From assembly GCA_019358945.1 (NCBI GenBank), contig JAHHIE010000002.1:62001-126000 (forward strand): DNA of 64,000 nt, written 5' to 3'. Within the stretch, counting starts at the first letter, position 1, and every line of letters begins with the position of its first letter. Source of the DNA: Stenomitos rutilans HA7619-LM2 (GTDB lineage: Bacteria; Cyanobacteriota; Cyanobacteriia; Leptolyngbyales; Leptolyngbyaceae). The notes beneath the pieces were generated by a model. That model was not told the DNA's origin and did no database searches. It was given only the letters and a program-made list of their open reading frames with translations. The translations under genes were made by a program, and so were the position numbers. Shown piece after piece: positions 24,792 through 32,628 of this stretch.

Positions 24792-25292
24792 TCAACGCGC
24801 GTACAAACTAAGCTCAAACGTCAGCATTACGATATGCCAGCGCGATCGCATGTCCCCTGCCGCCAAATTTGGCACTGCTCCGATACCTTGTACCCCGTTG
24901 ACTTCAAAATCTAACTGATTAGCAATGCCGAATGGGCCGCCCTTGCAATTCACCCACTCGACGATCGCGCCCTTGAGCAGGTCATAAAAATCATCAGCGG
25001 TGGTATCGGCGATGCCTTGCTGCGGCGGCTGGCAAGGGAAAATACGACCGACATCGATCGTGGCTGTTTCTACTCTTGGTGCATAGCCTGACGACTTGCG
25101 GCTGGTGATACGGTGCCCCGCCGCCAAACGGTTCAGGTCTAATGCCTTCCCAGTGAAGCCGTAGTTTTTCACCTCAAGTCCCTCAAAGGTTAGCCCAATC
25201 CGCGCATCAAGGTAAGTTAGCAATCCTTCAGGGCTGACGCTGGTGAGTGCTGGTGTAAAAGGGCTAGTGTGGGCAGTGATGGGTATGATCAT
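24792..25292 (-). CDS. Neck/tail structural protein, 166 aa
   Basis: Part of a run of four overlapping 130-175-residue genes between the major tail protein and the head genes, the usual place for head-completion and tail-terminator proteins. Begins MIIPITAHTSPFTPAL and ends WHIVMLTFELSLYAR, the beta-strand ending common in tail terminator-like proteins. Start overlaps the preceding stop by 4 bases. Exact role not determined. Confidence 0.5.
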   Translation of the reverse strand: MIIPITAHTSPFTPALTSVSPEGLLTYLDARIGLTFEGLEVKNYGFTGKALDLNRLAAGHRITSRKSSGYAPRVETATIDVGRIFPCQPPQQGIADTTADDFYDLLKGAIVEWVNCKGGPFGIANQLDFEVNGVQGIGAVPNLAAGDMRSRWHIVMLTFELSLYAR

Positions 25293-25801
25293 TGCTCGTG
25301 AGCGATCTCTAGTAATATAGTCTGTAATGCCTGCGCTTCATCTAACAAGTCTGCTGCGATCAATTGACAGGGCAAAGGTAGCCAAACGAAAAAACCAGAA
25401 GCTAACTCATTGTGCGGCTGAGTATAGAAAAAACCGCCAATGTCGCCACCGATTTCATATTTTAAGTAGTCTCCCCCTGGTTTATTTGGTGACGGCTTCC
25501 ATTGCTCTTGATTCAGCCCAGACTGAATAATGGTTAATTTACGGTAGACAATTCCAATTTGAGGGGTTGGCGTTTTGCCTAAATTAAAAAAGTCACCTGG
25601 GTTAATGTTGCTGGTGACGATCGGCACAGGCTGCTGCATTGCCTTATTGATTGGATAGACAACATATTCTGATCTACACCAATAGTCTTGAATCGTTTTT
25701 GAGGCGTAGCAATACGTTAAATAGTTCTGATGTTTAATTAAGTCTACAAGACAGGATTGCCCGTATTTTGCATCGATTGGTCTTTTGATTTCTTTAATCA
25801 T
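25289..25801 (-). CDS. Neck/tail structural protein, 170 aa
   Basis: Start at ATG 25801 gives the ATGA overlap with the upstream gene; four extra residues at 25813 are unlikely. Mixed alpha/beta with many Tyr, Gln and Pro (YCYASKTIQDYWCRSEYVVY). No motif identified. Position suggests a head-tail joining protein. Confidence 0.5.
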   Translation of the reverse strand: MIKEIKRPIDAKYGQSCLVDLIKHQNYLTYCYASKTIQDYWCRSEYVVYPINKAMQQPVPIVTSNINPGDFFNLGKTPTPQIGIVYRKLTIIQSGLNQEQWKPSPNKPGGDYLKYEIGGDIGGFFYTQPHNELASGFFVWLPLPCQLIAADLLDEAQALQTILLEIAHEQ

Positions 25802-26235
25802 TTCCCACTCCAAATTGCTTCAGCTTCGCCTAGCAGTAACGGCTCCAACAAAGCGTAAAACTCATCATCAGATGGCAGCAAGCTGGATTCTTGAGCTTGC
25901 CCGATCGCCTGTTTGTGTCCCAATAGCTCATCCACGATCGCGGCATAGGGCAGATCAGACCCGATACTCAATGAAGCATCCTCAACAATGATATTCTCAG
26001 TTAACTCTCTGAACAGCGCCTCTGTATCAATGCCCCAATTACCTTCGCCTGCACGTTTAGGATTGGCGTAACGGGTGGTGGCGCTGACCTTATTGTAATG
26101 CTGACGTTCAAGGTCGCTGAATACCTGCTTGTTCGCCTTTAACGTGTTGGTCAGCCACTCTGGGGATACGAGGAGTGCGATCGCGCTTAGCGTCTGCTCT
26201 AGACCTATGACTTCAGTGGTGATGTCAAACACCAT
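25798..26235 (-). CDS. HK97 gp10-like / virion morphogenesis protein candidate, 145 aa
   Basis: ATG 26235 has GGGAG nine bases upstream; the in-frame ATG at 26241 would leave too short a spacing. Sequence runs LEQTLSAIALLVSPEWL, then a basic RYANPKRAG region, then YAAIVDELLGHKQAIG. Such helical proteins with a WGIDTEALFREL-type centre occur at the gp10/neck position. Family call tentative. Confidence 0.5.
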   Translation of the reverse strand: MVFDITTEVIGLEQTLSAIALLVSPEWLTNTLKANKQVFSDLERQHYNKVSATTRYANPKRAGEGNWGIDTEALFRELTENIIVEDASLSIGSDLPYAAIVDELLGHKQAIGQAQESSLLPSDDEFYALLEPLLLGEAEAIWSGK

Positions 26236-26626
26236 AATCATTGGCTCCCATTTCTTTCAACGTCACCTGGTATTTCCCGATCGTATTAAACGCAGGTGTC
26301 CCCCAGGTGCGGCACCGTCGCCAACCCATTGTGTCACCCCGATCGACATACCAAATGTTGTTAGATGCCATTGCCGCGATCGCGTTAGTCATATTGCCAA
26401 AAACAGCGATTAGCGTGTCGTCAGGAATACTGACTTGATAAGTTTCGTAGCCCTGCCCCTGAATGGTCAGTTCACTGCTAACGGGGGCATCTGGTTGGAT
26501 ACCCATCGGCGTAACCAATGGATTAGGGGTGAGTATCTTGCTATCGCCAAACCGAATCTGGGTGTTGTTGAGTCCGAGATTGGTGAAAAGGCGATCGGCT
26601 GAAGCTTTGAACAGGTTGATGTTCAT
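26225..26626 (-). CDS. Head-tail joining region protein, 133 aa
   Basis: Starts at ATG 26626 with an ATGA overlap to the giant polyvalent gene before it and overlaps the next gene by 11 bases. Mostly beta-strand (SELTIQGQGYETYQVSIPDD, GKYQVTLKEMGAND). It stands between the head-entry genes and the tail completion genes. No specific family recognised. Confidence 0.5.
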   Translation of the reverse strand: MNINLFKASADRLFTNLGLNNTQIRFGDSKILTPNPLVTPMGIQPDAPVSSELTIQGQGYETYQVSIPDDTLIAVFGNMTNAIAAMASNNIWYVDRGDTMGWRRCRTWGTPAFNTIGKYQVTLKEMGANDYGV

Positions 26627-29600
26627 ACTTTTAACGCCACTTTCAATTGATCAGGCGCGTCTGGCAACTCTTTCTTCTTGCGCCTCTTCTTGGCACTACA
26701 CTCCTGGCAGCCACAGTCGCTATCCATTTTTGTGGCTAGATAGGGGTATTGCGCTACGAGACGAGATCGGGCTGCTTGTACAACCTCGTGTGACAGCGAG
26801 TCCAGGCTCACATGTTTGTACTTGCCCTTGTCACCAAAGTCAGCAGCAGTGCGCGATCGGGCTTTAGGTGCAAGGGGTGCGGAATGAATGCCTTTTGCAG
26901 TCCTTTTTTTGGCTATCGATGGATTCTTGTCGGGATCGAGAAGTACCGTATGCACTCCATGCTGCTTAGCGTTTTGCCAATCAGCATTTTCCATTTTTTG
27001 CACCTTCCAAGAAAGATCTCTCAAAGCTTCTTGGTTAAGCCCTTTTTGCTTTTTGCGTCGATAGTCGGCAGCAGCCTCTTTTGTCACTTCAGAAAGAAAT
27101 GTAGGTGTGTGTCCGTTTGGAGCAAATCCGCCAACTGTACCGCTTGAACTGGCTGGCACAAACAACGGCACACCGTAAGGATCTCTATGTTCACCATTCA
27201 CATTTCTTACAGAGCCATAGTATGATTTGCTTGCCTGTCGTTTCAGTTGTTCTGCTGTCTCAGTAAATTCTTTAGGCACCGTTGACGGCAACCCGATCGC
27301 CTGTCTCTCCCTCCCCTCAATCTCTTTCGATGGCTGCCCCTGCTTTCCTCTAGCCGCTAGTTGGTTCACTGTTGTTTGCGCCACCGCATAAGTCATTGCC
27401 GCATTGCGGTTACTGGCGGTCTCGTTCTCTTGCAGGTTGTTCAATAATTTCTCAATTCGTTGTCTGGGTGTACCCGTTGGTCTCTGGAAAGTACTGGCTG
27501 CTGGCTCAGACAATTGCACTGTATGCGTAGGGTCAAGTTGGTGCAGTGCAGCGTGTGCTACAGCATGAATTTGAGCCGCATTTTTGATGTCAGCCTCATG
27601 GTTTTGCTGCAACTGATTCACTAGACCAGCAAGACGTTTACCGCGTCCTGATTGTGAGGTTTCAGGTGGCAAAACTTCAGGCATAATTGCTTTTGTCGGC
27701 ACAGGTATCTTCATATGCCCCATCACCGCTAAACGTGCTGCTTCTGCTTGTGGAATGACGATTGGCGCTTTGGTAGTACCAGGCACGATCGCGCCTACAG
27801 TCATGCTGGCTGGCTTCTTAGGAGCAACCTCTGTTGGCGTGTTCTTCACCATTCGATCGCCCGTCCGTTTTGCGATCGTATTCGCCGCTTTCAAGTCTCG
27901 CGTCTGCTGAATCTGCGCTGCCACACCCTGCAACTTAGCAGCATCAGGCTTATCCAATCCTTTCGAGGGGTGCTCGCCCCCTTGGCTTAGATGCTCAATC
28001 AATGCGTTGATTTTGTTGATCCTACCGTGATCAACTGCTGCCTTCTCATTTTTGTGGCAATTTCGATGCACACCCTGACAAATGCCCCCGCATTGGTAGG
28101 TGGCACTACCACATTTCAAACGCTTGCCAGTAGCGTCCAGGCGTACCGGGTTTGACACCTTAGCCTCTAGCGCCTCTGTGTGGCTATCCCACCGCACAGT
28201 AAACTGATTCGCACTCTCACTGTCGAGCTTAGCTACAGCAGGCTGATAAGTGACATTTCCGTTGGCATAAGTAAACGCGTAAGACCTGCCATCTTGGGTG
28301 CCGACAAATTCACCCGTCACCGTCTTGCCCTGGACATTAAACTTGCGAATGCGGATGGGTGCCCCGTACAGCCCTGGTGCTTGCAGTTCTTCACCAATGA
28401 GTTGAGCCAAAGTAAGGCGATCGTCTAAAGCGTCTTTTCTGCTTAATTTAGCAATCGCTGTTGCCACTTCCTGTTTAGACATCGAGAATTGACCATAACC
28501 TTGGTCAGTCATGCCCATTTTGGCATAGAAGCCTTTAGCACTATCAACTGATGACGCTTCAATACCCTTACCAAGCTTTGCAGCATGGTGTAATAGTTGA
28601 TTAAACATCTCGCTGCCAGATCCTTTAGTTGAGCCATCAGCCCCAAAATTCTGCACTGAGATCAGTGACTTACCTTCTTTGTAAGACATCGCCCCTGTAA
28701 TGTACCCGTCTTTGTTATGGCTGGTAAACAAACCGATGCGTGGGTTCTTGGCATCTTTTAGCGCTGTCAAGGTTCCTTGCTTGCCGTGTCCATTCGGATC
28801 ATTGGCTTGAGGCTTGAAACGCCCTGACTCTAATTTGCTCACTAATTGATCAATACGGCTTGTTCTGCCCTGTTGCTCTTTTTGCCCCGATGTAGAGAAA
28901 GGGTCTGCGTGCGGCTCAAGAATATGACGACTGGAAACAGCGCCAGTGGGTCTGCCTGCCTTGCAACTTCCAGGAGGAGCATAGCCTTTGCCGCAGGGTT
29001 CCCATTTAGCATCTGCATGCAATTGATCAAGTGCATCAGCGCGTTCATCCTTGTCGCTGCTTACCTGTACAGCCCAAGCGCGATCAATGCCAGCCCGTCT
29101 GACTACTTCATGAGCAAAGTGATTTCCAACAACCTTGTAAGAACCATCTGCGTTTTCATGCACAAGAATCGGTACCCAGTTCCGCCCGTTTGTTTCCAGT
29201 AACTTCCTGGCGGCAGCATCCACCTGCCCTTGAGTGCCTTTATGCTTTTTGTTGGCAGTAGGATCCGTAGCAATTTCATCGGTATAGAGGTGCTGATAGT
29301 TGCCATTGTCGCTAAAGCCAGACCCACCCTCTTTTCTAGATAGCTGGTTTTGCATTGGCTTAACATGGGCAGCATCCACCTTGTCAGGCACTTGCATCAT
29401 TTTGGCAAGTGCAATCTGCTCAGGGTTATTCGATACAATCACGCTGTAAGCTCTGCCTCCTTTGGAAGCATTAGCAGAAGCGGTAATTTTTTCGCTGATG
29501 CCACCGATCGCTTGGTACTGATCTTTCCCAGTTTCGATGACCAAAGCAGGGTTAAAATTACGTTCACCTCTATCAAATGCTGCTGTGATAACAGGATCGT

Positions 29601-30807
29601 TTTTACCTTTGGTCTTTACTTCGTCTGCGTAAAGACTGATGAGGTTACCAACATCGCTAAACCCTTTGCCAATATTGCCTAAAGTACGGGCATCTTCTTC
29701 TTTGTAGTTCTTTCTTAAAATCGCTAAGTCGTTTGTTTGTTGCGGATTTTGCTCAGTTGGTTTTGTTGCCGTTGCTTTGCTTTGTTTCTTTTTTACTTCA
29801 GGTTTCAGTGCCGATTCTCCAGCTTTTTTTAGTTCCTCTACAGTTGCCTTCTTGCCCTGTTTTTTTAACTCTGTCCGCTTTTGCTCGATTGCGGCTTCAA
29901 CTTTCGCTTTTGGCGTAGCTTGATTCACTGGCTGACTGGTTGAGGAAGACGCGGTTTTAGCACCTCCTTTCTTTGCTCTCACGCACCCAGGTCTATTACC
30001 CTCCCAACCCCGTCCGCACTTTTCAGCGTCCTCCCGTAACCGCTCGATTGCCCCACTCATGTCATAGTCAAGGTCAGCATACTTAGCGATCGCTTTTTGG
30101 TGGGCTTCAATAGTTGGCATCTGAGCATCTTGTTTGGGTTGAGTTTTGAGGTGACGCGCGATCGCCCAGCCTGCCATCGTTAGGTCAAAGAGCGTCGATC
30201 GTTCCTGCTGAGTTAGTCGGTCAGTAGTTCCAGCATCAGCATCAGCGCGGCTGACAGGCACCCTAGCAGTAACCAGTGCATGAAGGGCTTTGCCTTGTTT
30301 GGTGAGTCGTTCGGCGTATCTGTGGGCAAGGTCTGAGACTGCAACGGCTGTACTGATGCCGCCTGCTTTTCCGGCAATGATGGCTCCAAGGGCTTTGGCA
30401 TGTGCTGATCCTTCTATATGTTCCAACGCCGAATGCGCCCCTGAATGCGAACTTTTGCCGATCGCCCCTGCTGCCGCTTCAGTAATAAATTTGGCAGCAA
30501 GTTCTGTAGGGTTACGATTCTCTGGCTTGCGGGCATGGATGAGAGTAGCAGCGATCGCTTGAACTGCGGTTTCACTAATCAGATGAGCCGCGCCAGGGGG
30601 GAAACCGTGCGAAGCTGCCACTTGCGCGATCGCGCCTCCTACTGTCTTGCCAACGCCCCAGGATAATGCTGATTCCGAGACGTGTTCTGCTGCATGAGCG
30701 ACTTTAGACCGAACGCAATGCCCCTTTAGCCCTTCCCATCCCTTACCGCAGTCATCATCCAGCCTGGCTTCGACGAGGCTATTGACACGGGCAAAGGTTG
30801 TAGACAT
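26623..30807 (-). CDS. Giant polyvalent head protein with Cys motifs, ParB-like and acetyltransferase-like domains, 1394 aa
   Basis: Multi-domain protein encoded downstream of the portal. Residues 20-32 (CGKGWEGLKGHCV), 264-277 (CGRGWEGNRPGCVR), 605-616 (CGKGYAPPGSCK) and 899-918 carry related Cys motifs that may hold metal. About 505-590 reads like a ParB/sulfiredoxin-type fold (VVGNHFAHEVVRRAGIDRAW). About 645-775 resembles a GNAT acetyltransferase (GSGSEMFNQLLHHAAK, then SAKGFYAKMGM). The rest is helical, basic and Ala/Lys-rich. This matches the idea of polyvalent proteins packed into the capsid and injected with DNA. Activities are inferred from motifs. Confidence 0.65.
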   Translation of the reverse strand: MSTTFARVNSLVEARLDDDCGKGWEGLKGHCVRSKVAHAAEHVSESALSWGVGKTVGGAIAQVAASHGFPPGAAHLISETAVQAIAATLIHARKPENRNPTELAAKFITEAAAGAIGKSSHSGAHSALEHIEGSAHAKALGAIIAGKAGGISTAVAVSDLAHRYAERLTKQGKALHALVTARVPVSRADADAGTTDRLTQQERSTLFDLTMAGWAIARHLKTQPKQDAQMPTIEAHQKAIAKYADLDYDMSGAIERLREDAEKCGRGWEGNRPGCVRAKKGGAKTASSSTSQPVNQATPKAKVEAAIEQKRTELKKQGKKATVEELKKAGESALKPEVKKKQSKATATKPTEQNPQQTNDLAILRKNYKEEDARTLGNIGKGFSDVGNLISLYADEVKTKGKNDPVITAAFDRGERNFNPALVIETGKDQYQAIGGISEKITASANASKGGRAYSVIVSNNPEQIALAKMMQVPDKVDAAHVKPMQNQLSRKEGGSGFSDNGNYQHLYTDEIATDPTANKKHKGTQGQVDAAARKLLETNGRNWVPILVHENADGSYKVVGNHFAHEVVRRAGIDRAWAVQVSSDKDERADALDQLHADAKWEPCGKGYAPPGSCKAGRPTGAVSSRHILEPHADPFSTSGQKEQQGRTSRIDQLVSKLESGRFKPQANDPNGHGKQGTLTALKDAKNPRIGLFTSHNKDGYITGAMSYKEGKSLISVQNFGADGSTKGSGSEMFNQLLHHAAKLGKGIEASSVDSAKGFYAKMGMTDQGYGQFSMSKQEVATAIAKLSRKDALDDRLTLAQLIGEELQAPGLYGAPIRIRKFNVQGKTVTGEFVGTQDGRSYAFTYANGNVTYQPAVAKLDSESANQFTVRWDSHTEALEAKVSNPVRLDATGKRLKCGSATYQCGGICQGVHRNCHKNEKAAVDHGRINKINALIEHLSQGGEHPSKGLDKPDAAKLQGVAAQIQQTRDLKAANTIAKRTGDRMVKNTPTEVAPKKPASMTVGAIVPGTTKAPIVIPQAEAARLAVMGHMKIPVPTKAIMPEVLPPETSQSGRGKRLAGLVNQLQQNHEADIKNAAQIHAVAHAALHQLDPTHTVQLSEPAASTFQRPTGTPRQRIEKLLNNLQENETASNRNAAMTYAVAQTTVNQLAARGKQGQPSKEIEGRERQAIGLPSTVPKEFTETAEQLKRQASKSYYGSVRNVNGEHRDPYGVPLFVPASSSGTVGGFAPNGHTPTFLSEVTKEAAADYRRKKQKGLNQEALRDLSWKVQKMENADWQNAKQHGVHTVLLDPDKNPSIAKKRTAKGIHSAPLAPKARSRTAADFGDKGKYKHVSLDSLSHEVVQAARSRLVAQYPYLATKMDSDCGCQECSAKKRRKKKELPDAPDQLKVALKV

Positions 30808-30844
30808 AGCTTAAACCGATAACTGCCCATATCATAACCGTGTC

Positions 30845-31687
30845 TCAAAGTAAAGATTCTGTTTTCTCGGCAAAACGGCATGGTCTTGTTAGCGTAGCTT
30901 CTATACTCCACCCCATTTTTAATCTCGCCCCAATGGTGCCACTTGTTAGCCCTGTATCTCTTGCCCAAGCAGCAATTGAGAGCATTTTTCCGTTATAAGA
31001 AAGTATCCGCTTTGCTCCGTTACGGGTTGTCAGCGCTTTCTCTACAGTCCATCCAAATTTGTCAATGCGGTTAGCAATTACAGAACCTGCTATACCCAGT
31101 CTTTCGGCCCACTCTGCCAAAGTCAGTCGTTCGCCGTTAAATTCTATAAACCGATTTCTTCTAGTATTTCTGGCTTGCTGCTTTTTTGTTGCCCAGTAGC
31201 AATTCTCAGGGCAGTAGTCGCCATCATTATCTCTACGATCGATAGAATGCTCTGAAGATGGTTTTAAACCCATGTCAGCAATGAAGTTCTCAAACTTACG
31301 CCAGCGATCGCAAACTTTTATTCCTCTACCGCCGTAGTCCTCAAACCTTGTGTCTTTAGGGCTATCGCATCGACGGATCATCTGACCCCATATTCTATAT
31401 TCTGGAGTTTTTCCGCCAACTGTTGCGCCATGACTTAAGTTATGCCTTGTTACAGGAGGCTTATTAATTGTCCGACAAAGCTCTGATTTGTAACATCCGC
31501 AAGATATGCCCTTGCCAGTGATTACTATCTGCGCGTTAGTAATCTTTTCTTTGCCGCAATCGCATTTGAACAGCCATAAATGCTTGTAAATCCATCCGCT
31601 TACAGGATGTTTGCACTTCTCAACAAGCCTTACAGCCTTTAATCGTCCATATTTTTGACCAGGACGCAAATCATGTATACTTGGCAT
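30845..31687 (-). CDS. HNH homing endonuclease with two C-terminal HTH repeats, 280 aa
   Basis: Central HNH-type motif: GRGIKVCDRW, then HSIDRRDNDGDYCPENC and YWATKKQQARNTRR. An N-terminal zinc-like module (CDCGKEK, ISCGCYKSE) and two C-terminal repeats (NGERLTLAEWAERLGI and NGKMLSIAAWARDTGL) of NUMOD-type DNA-binding helices surround it. Start is ATG 31687 with GGAGG five bases upstream. It is a free-standing homing endonuclease placed between portal and polyvalent genes and is probably mobile. Confidence 0.88.
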   Translation of the reverse strand: MPSIHDLRPGQKYGRLKAVRLVEKCKHPVSGWIYKHLWLFKCDCGKEKITNAQIVITGKGISCGCYKSELCRTINKPPVTRHNLSHGATVGGKTPEYRIWGQMIRRCDSPKDTRFEDYGGRGIKVCDRWRKFENFIADMGLKPSSEHSIDRRDNDGDYCPENCYWATKKQQARNTRRNRFIEFNGERLTLAEWAERLGIAGSVIANRIDKFGWTVEKALTTRNGAKRILSYNGKMLSIAAWARDTGLTSGTIGARLKMGWSIEATLTRPCRFAEKTESLL

Positions 31688-31836
31688 TGCAGCCTCCAAC
31701 TAGGTTGTCATCCCCCGGCTCTGACTCCCCAGAAAGAGCGCGGGGCTTTTACTTATTCTAGCATTTCGCCACTCAACACCAAGCAAGATGCACAAAGCGG
31801 TAAAAAGATCAACGCGATCGCTTGTTCTAGGGCAAA

Positions 31837-32349
31837 ATGGAACTGTCCATCCTGGACAGACTGATGAACCTCGATACTCTCTTAAAGACGATCGCGCAAA
31901 TCCCTGAAGACCTGGCAGAAATCTTGTCCAAGGTGCGTTTGCTGCCATTAATCGTCACTGCTCTCTCAAAAATGGAAGATAGAATTATGTCCACTCTCTC
32001 TGATTTCGAGGCATTCAAGCCCAAAGTGCTAGAGCTAATCGACAAGCTCAACCAGTCTACTGACCAATCACAGCAACTAGCTGACGTGCAGAAGCAGTTG
32101 GCTGAAGCACTGGCAGATGATAAGGCTGATGAAGAGGCGATCGATGCTGCCAATGCTAAGGCGGCTGAGTTGCAAGCGGCGGCTGATGCCAAAGCCCAAG
32201 AAGATGCTCAGTTGACGGCTGAAATCGCTCAATTGAGTCAGCAGATTGGTGGTGATGCTCCTGCAACTGCTACGCCCGCACCTGTAGCACCTGTGGTCGA
32301 GCCTGACCCCGTAGCGCCACCAGTTGTACCTGCTACGCCCGCTCAATAG
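31837..32349 (+). CDS. Coiled-coil protein with Pro/Ala/Val tail, 170 aa
   Basis: Lone plus-strand gene between minus-strand blocks. N-terminal helix (LDRLMNLDTLLKTIAQI), long Ala/Asp/Glu/Gln-rich coiled coil, and a C-terminal PAPVAPVVEPDPVAPPVV linker-like tail. ATG 31837 or ATG 31864 possible; a small dyad, CTGTCCA-TCC-TGGACAG, spans 31842-31858 and could be regulatory. A strong terminator follows. Layout resembles stalk or decoration proteins. Function unknown. Confidence 0.6.
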   Translation: MELSILDRLMNLDTLLKTIAQIPEDLAEILSKVRLLPLIVTALSKMEDRIMSTLSDFEAFKPKVLELIDKLNQSTDQSQQLADVQKQLAEALADDKADEEAIDAANAKAAELQAAADAKAQEDAQLTAEIAQLSQQIGGDAPATATPAPVAPVVEPDPVAPPVVPATPAQ

Positions 32350-32369
32350 TTGTATTGCTTTCTGAAAGG

Positions 32370-32404
32370 CGAAACCCCTGCCGAATAGCAGGGGTTTCGT
32401 TTTC
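32370..32404 (+). terminator. Intrinsic terminator
   Basis: CGAAACCCCTGC and GCAGGGGTTTCG form a perfect 12-bp stem with a 6-base loop, followed by TTTTCT. It ends the plus-strand coiled-coil gene and may also stop minus-strand transcripts coming from the portal region. Confidence 0.88.
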
Positions 32405-32628
32405 TATAGATTAGATTTTTTCTCTACAAGTCCCGTTTTGGATTGAAACAAAGACTGAATATTACCTGTACTGTTAACAACCCTTTTCAAAAATTCTTCA
32501 TAACAGTCTGAATTTGATAGCTTTGGTTGTGGGTGTCGAATATTGCCTGTCTTGTTTATGATTGTATTCTTAACAACTTCAATACTGCCAATTTTTTTGT
32601 CGTCAAGCAAGTAAATAAATTTAGTCAT
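32404..32628 (-). CDS. Small protein coupled to portal-kinase gene, 74 aa
   Basis: Start overlaps the portal gene stop (TAATG). Begins MTKFIYLLDDKKIGSIEVV, then a basic, Asn/Ser-rich stretch. The opening strand-turn-strand loosely resembles the first strands of HipA/HipS-like N-terminal subdomains, and it follows a kinase-like domain, so a regulatory partner of that kinase is conceivable. Weak evidence; otherwise unknown. Confidence 0.45.
   Translation of the reverse strand: MTKFIYLLDDKKIGSIEVVKNTIINKTGNIRHPQPKLSNSDCYEEFLKRVVNSTGNIQSLFQSKTGLVEKKSNL

Noticed and set aside
31700-31836. Terminator-like stem with CCCCGG and GCGGGG followed by CTTTTACTT
   Set aside because: The stem is interrupted and there is no plus-strand gene before it to terminate, so I did not list it as a feature.
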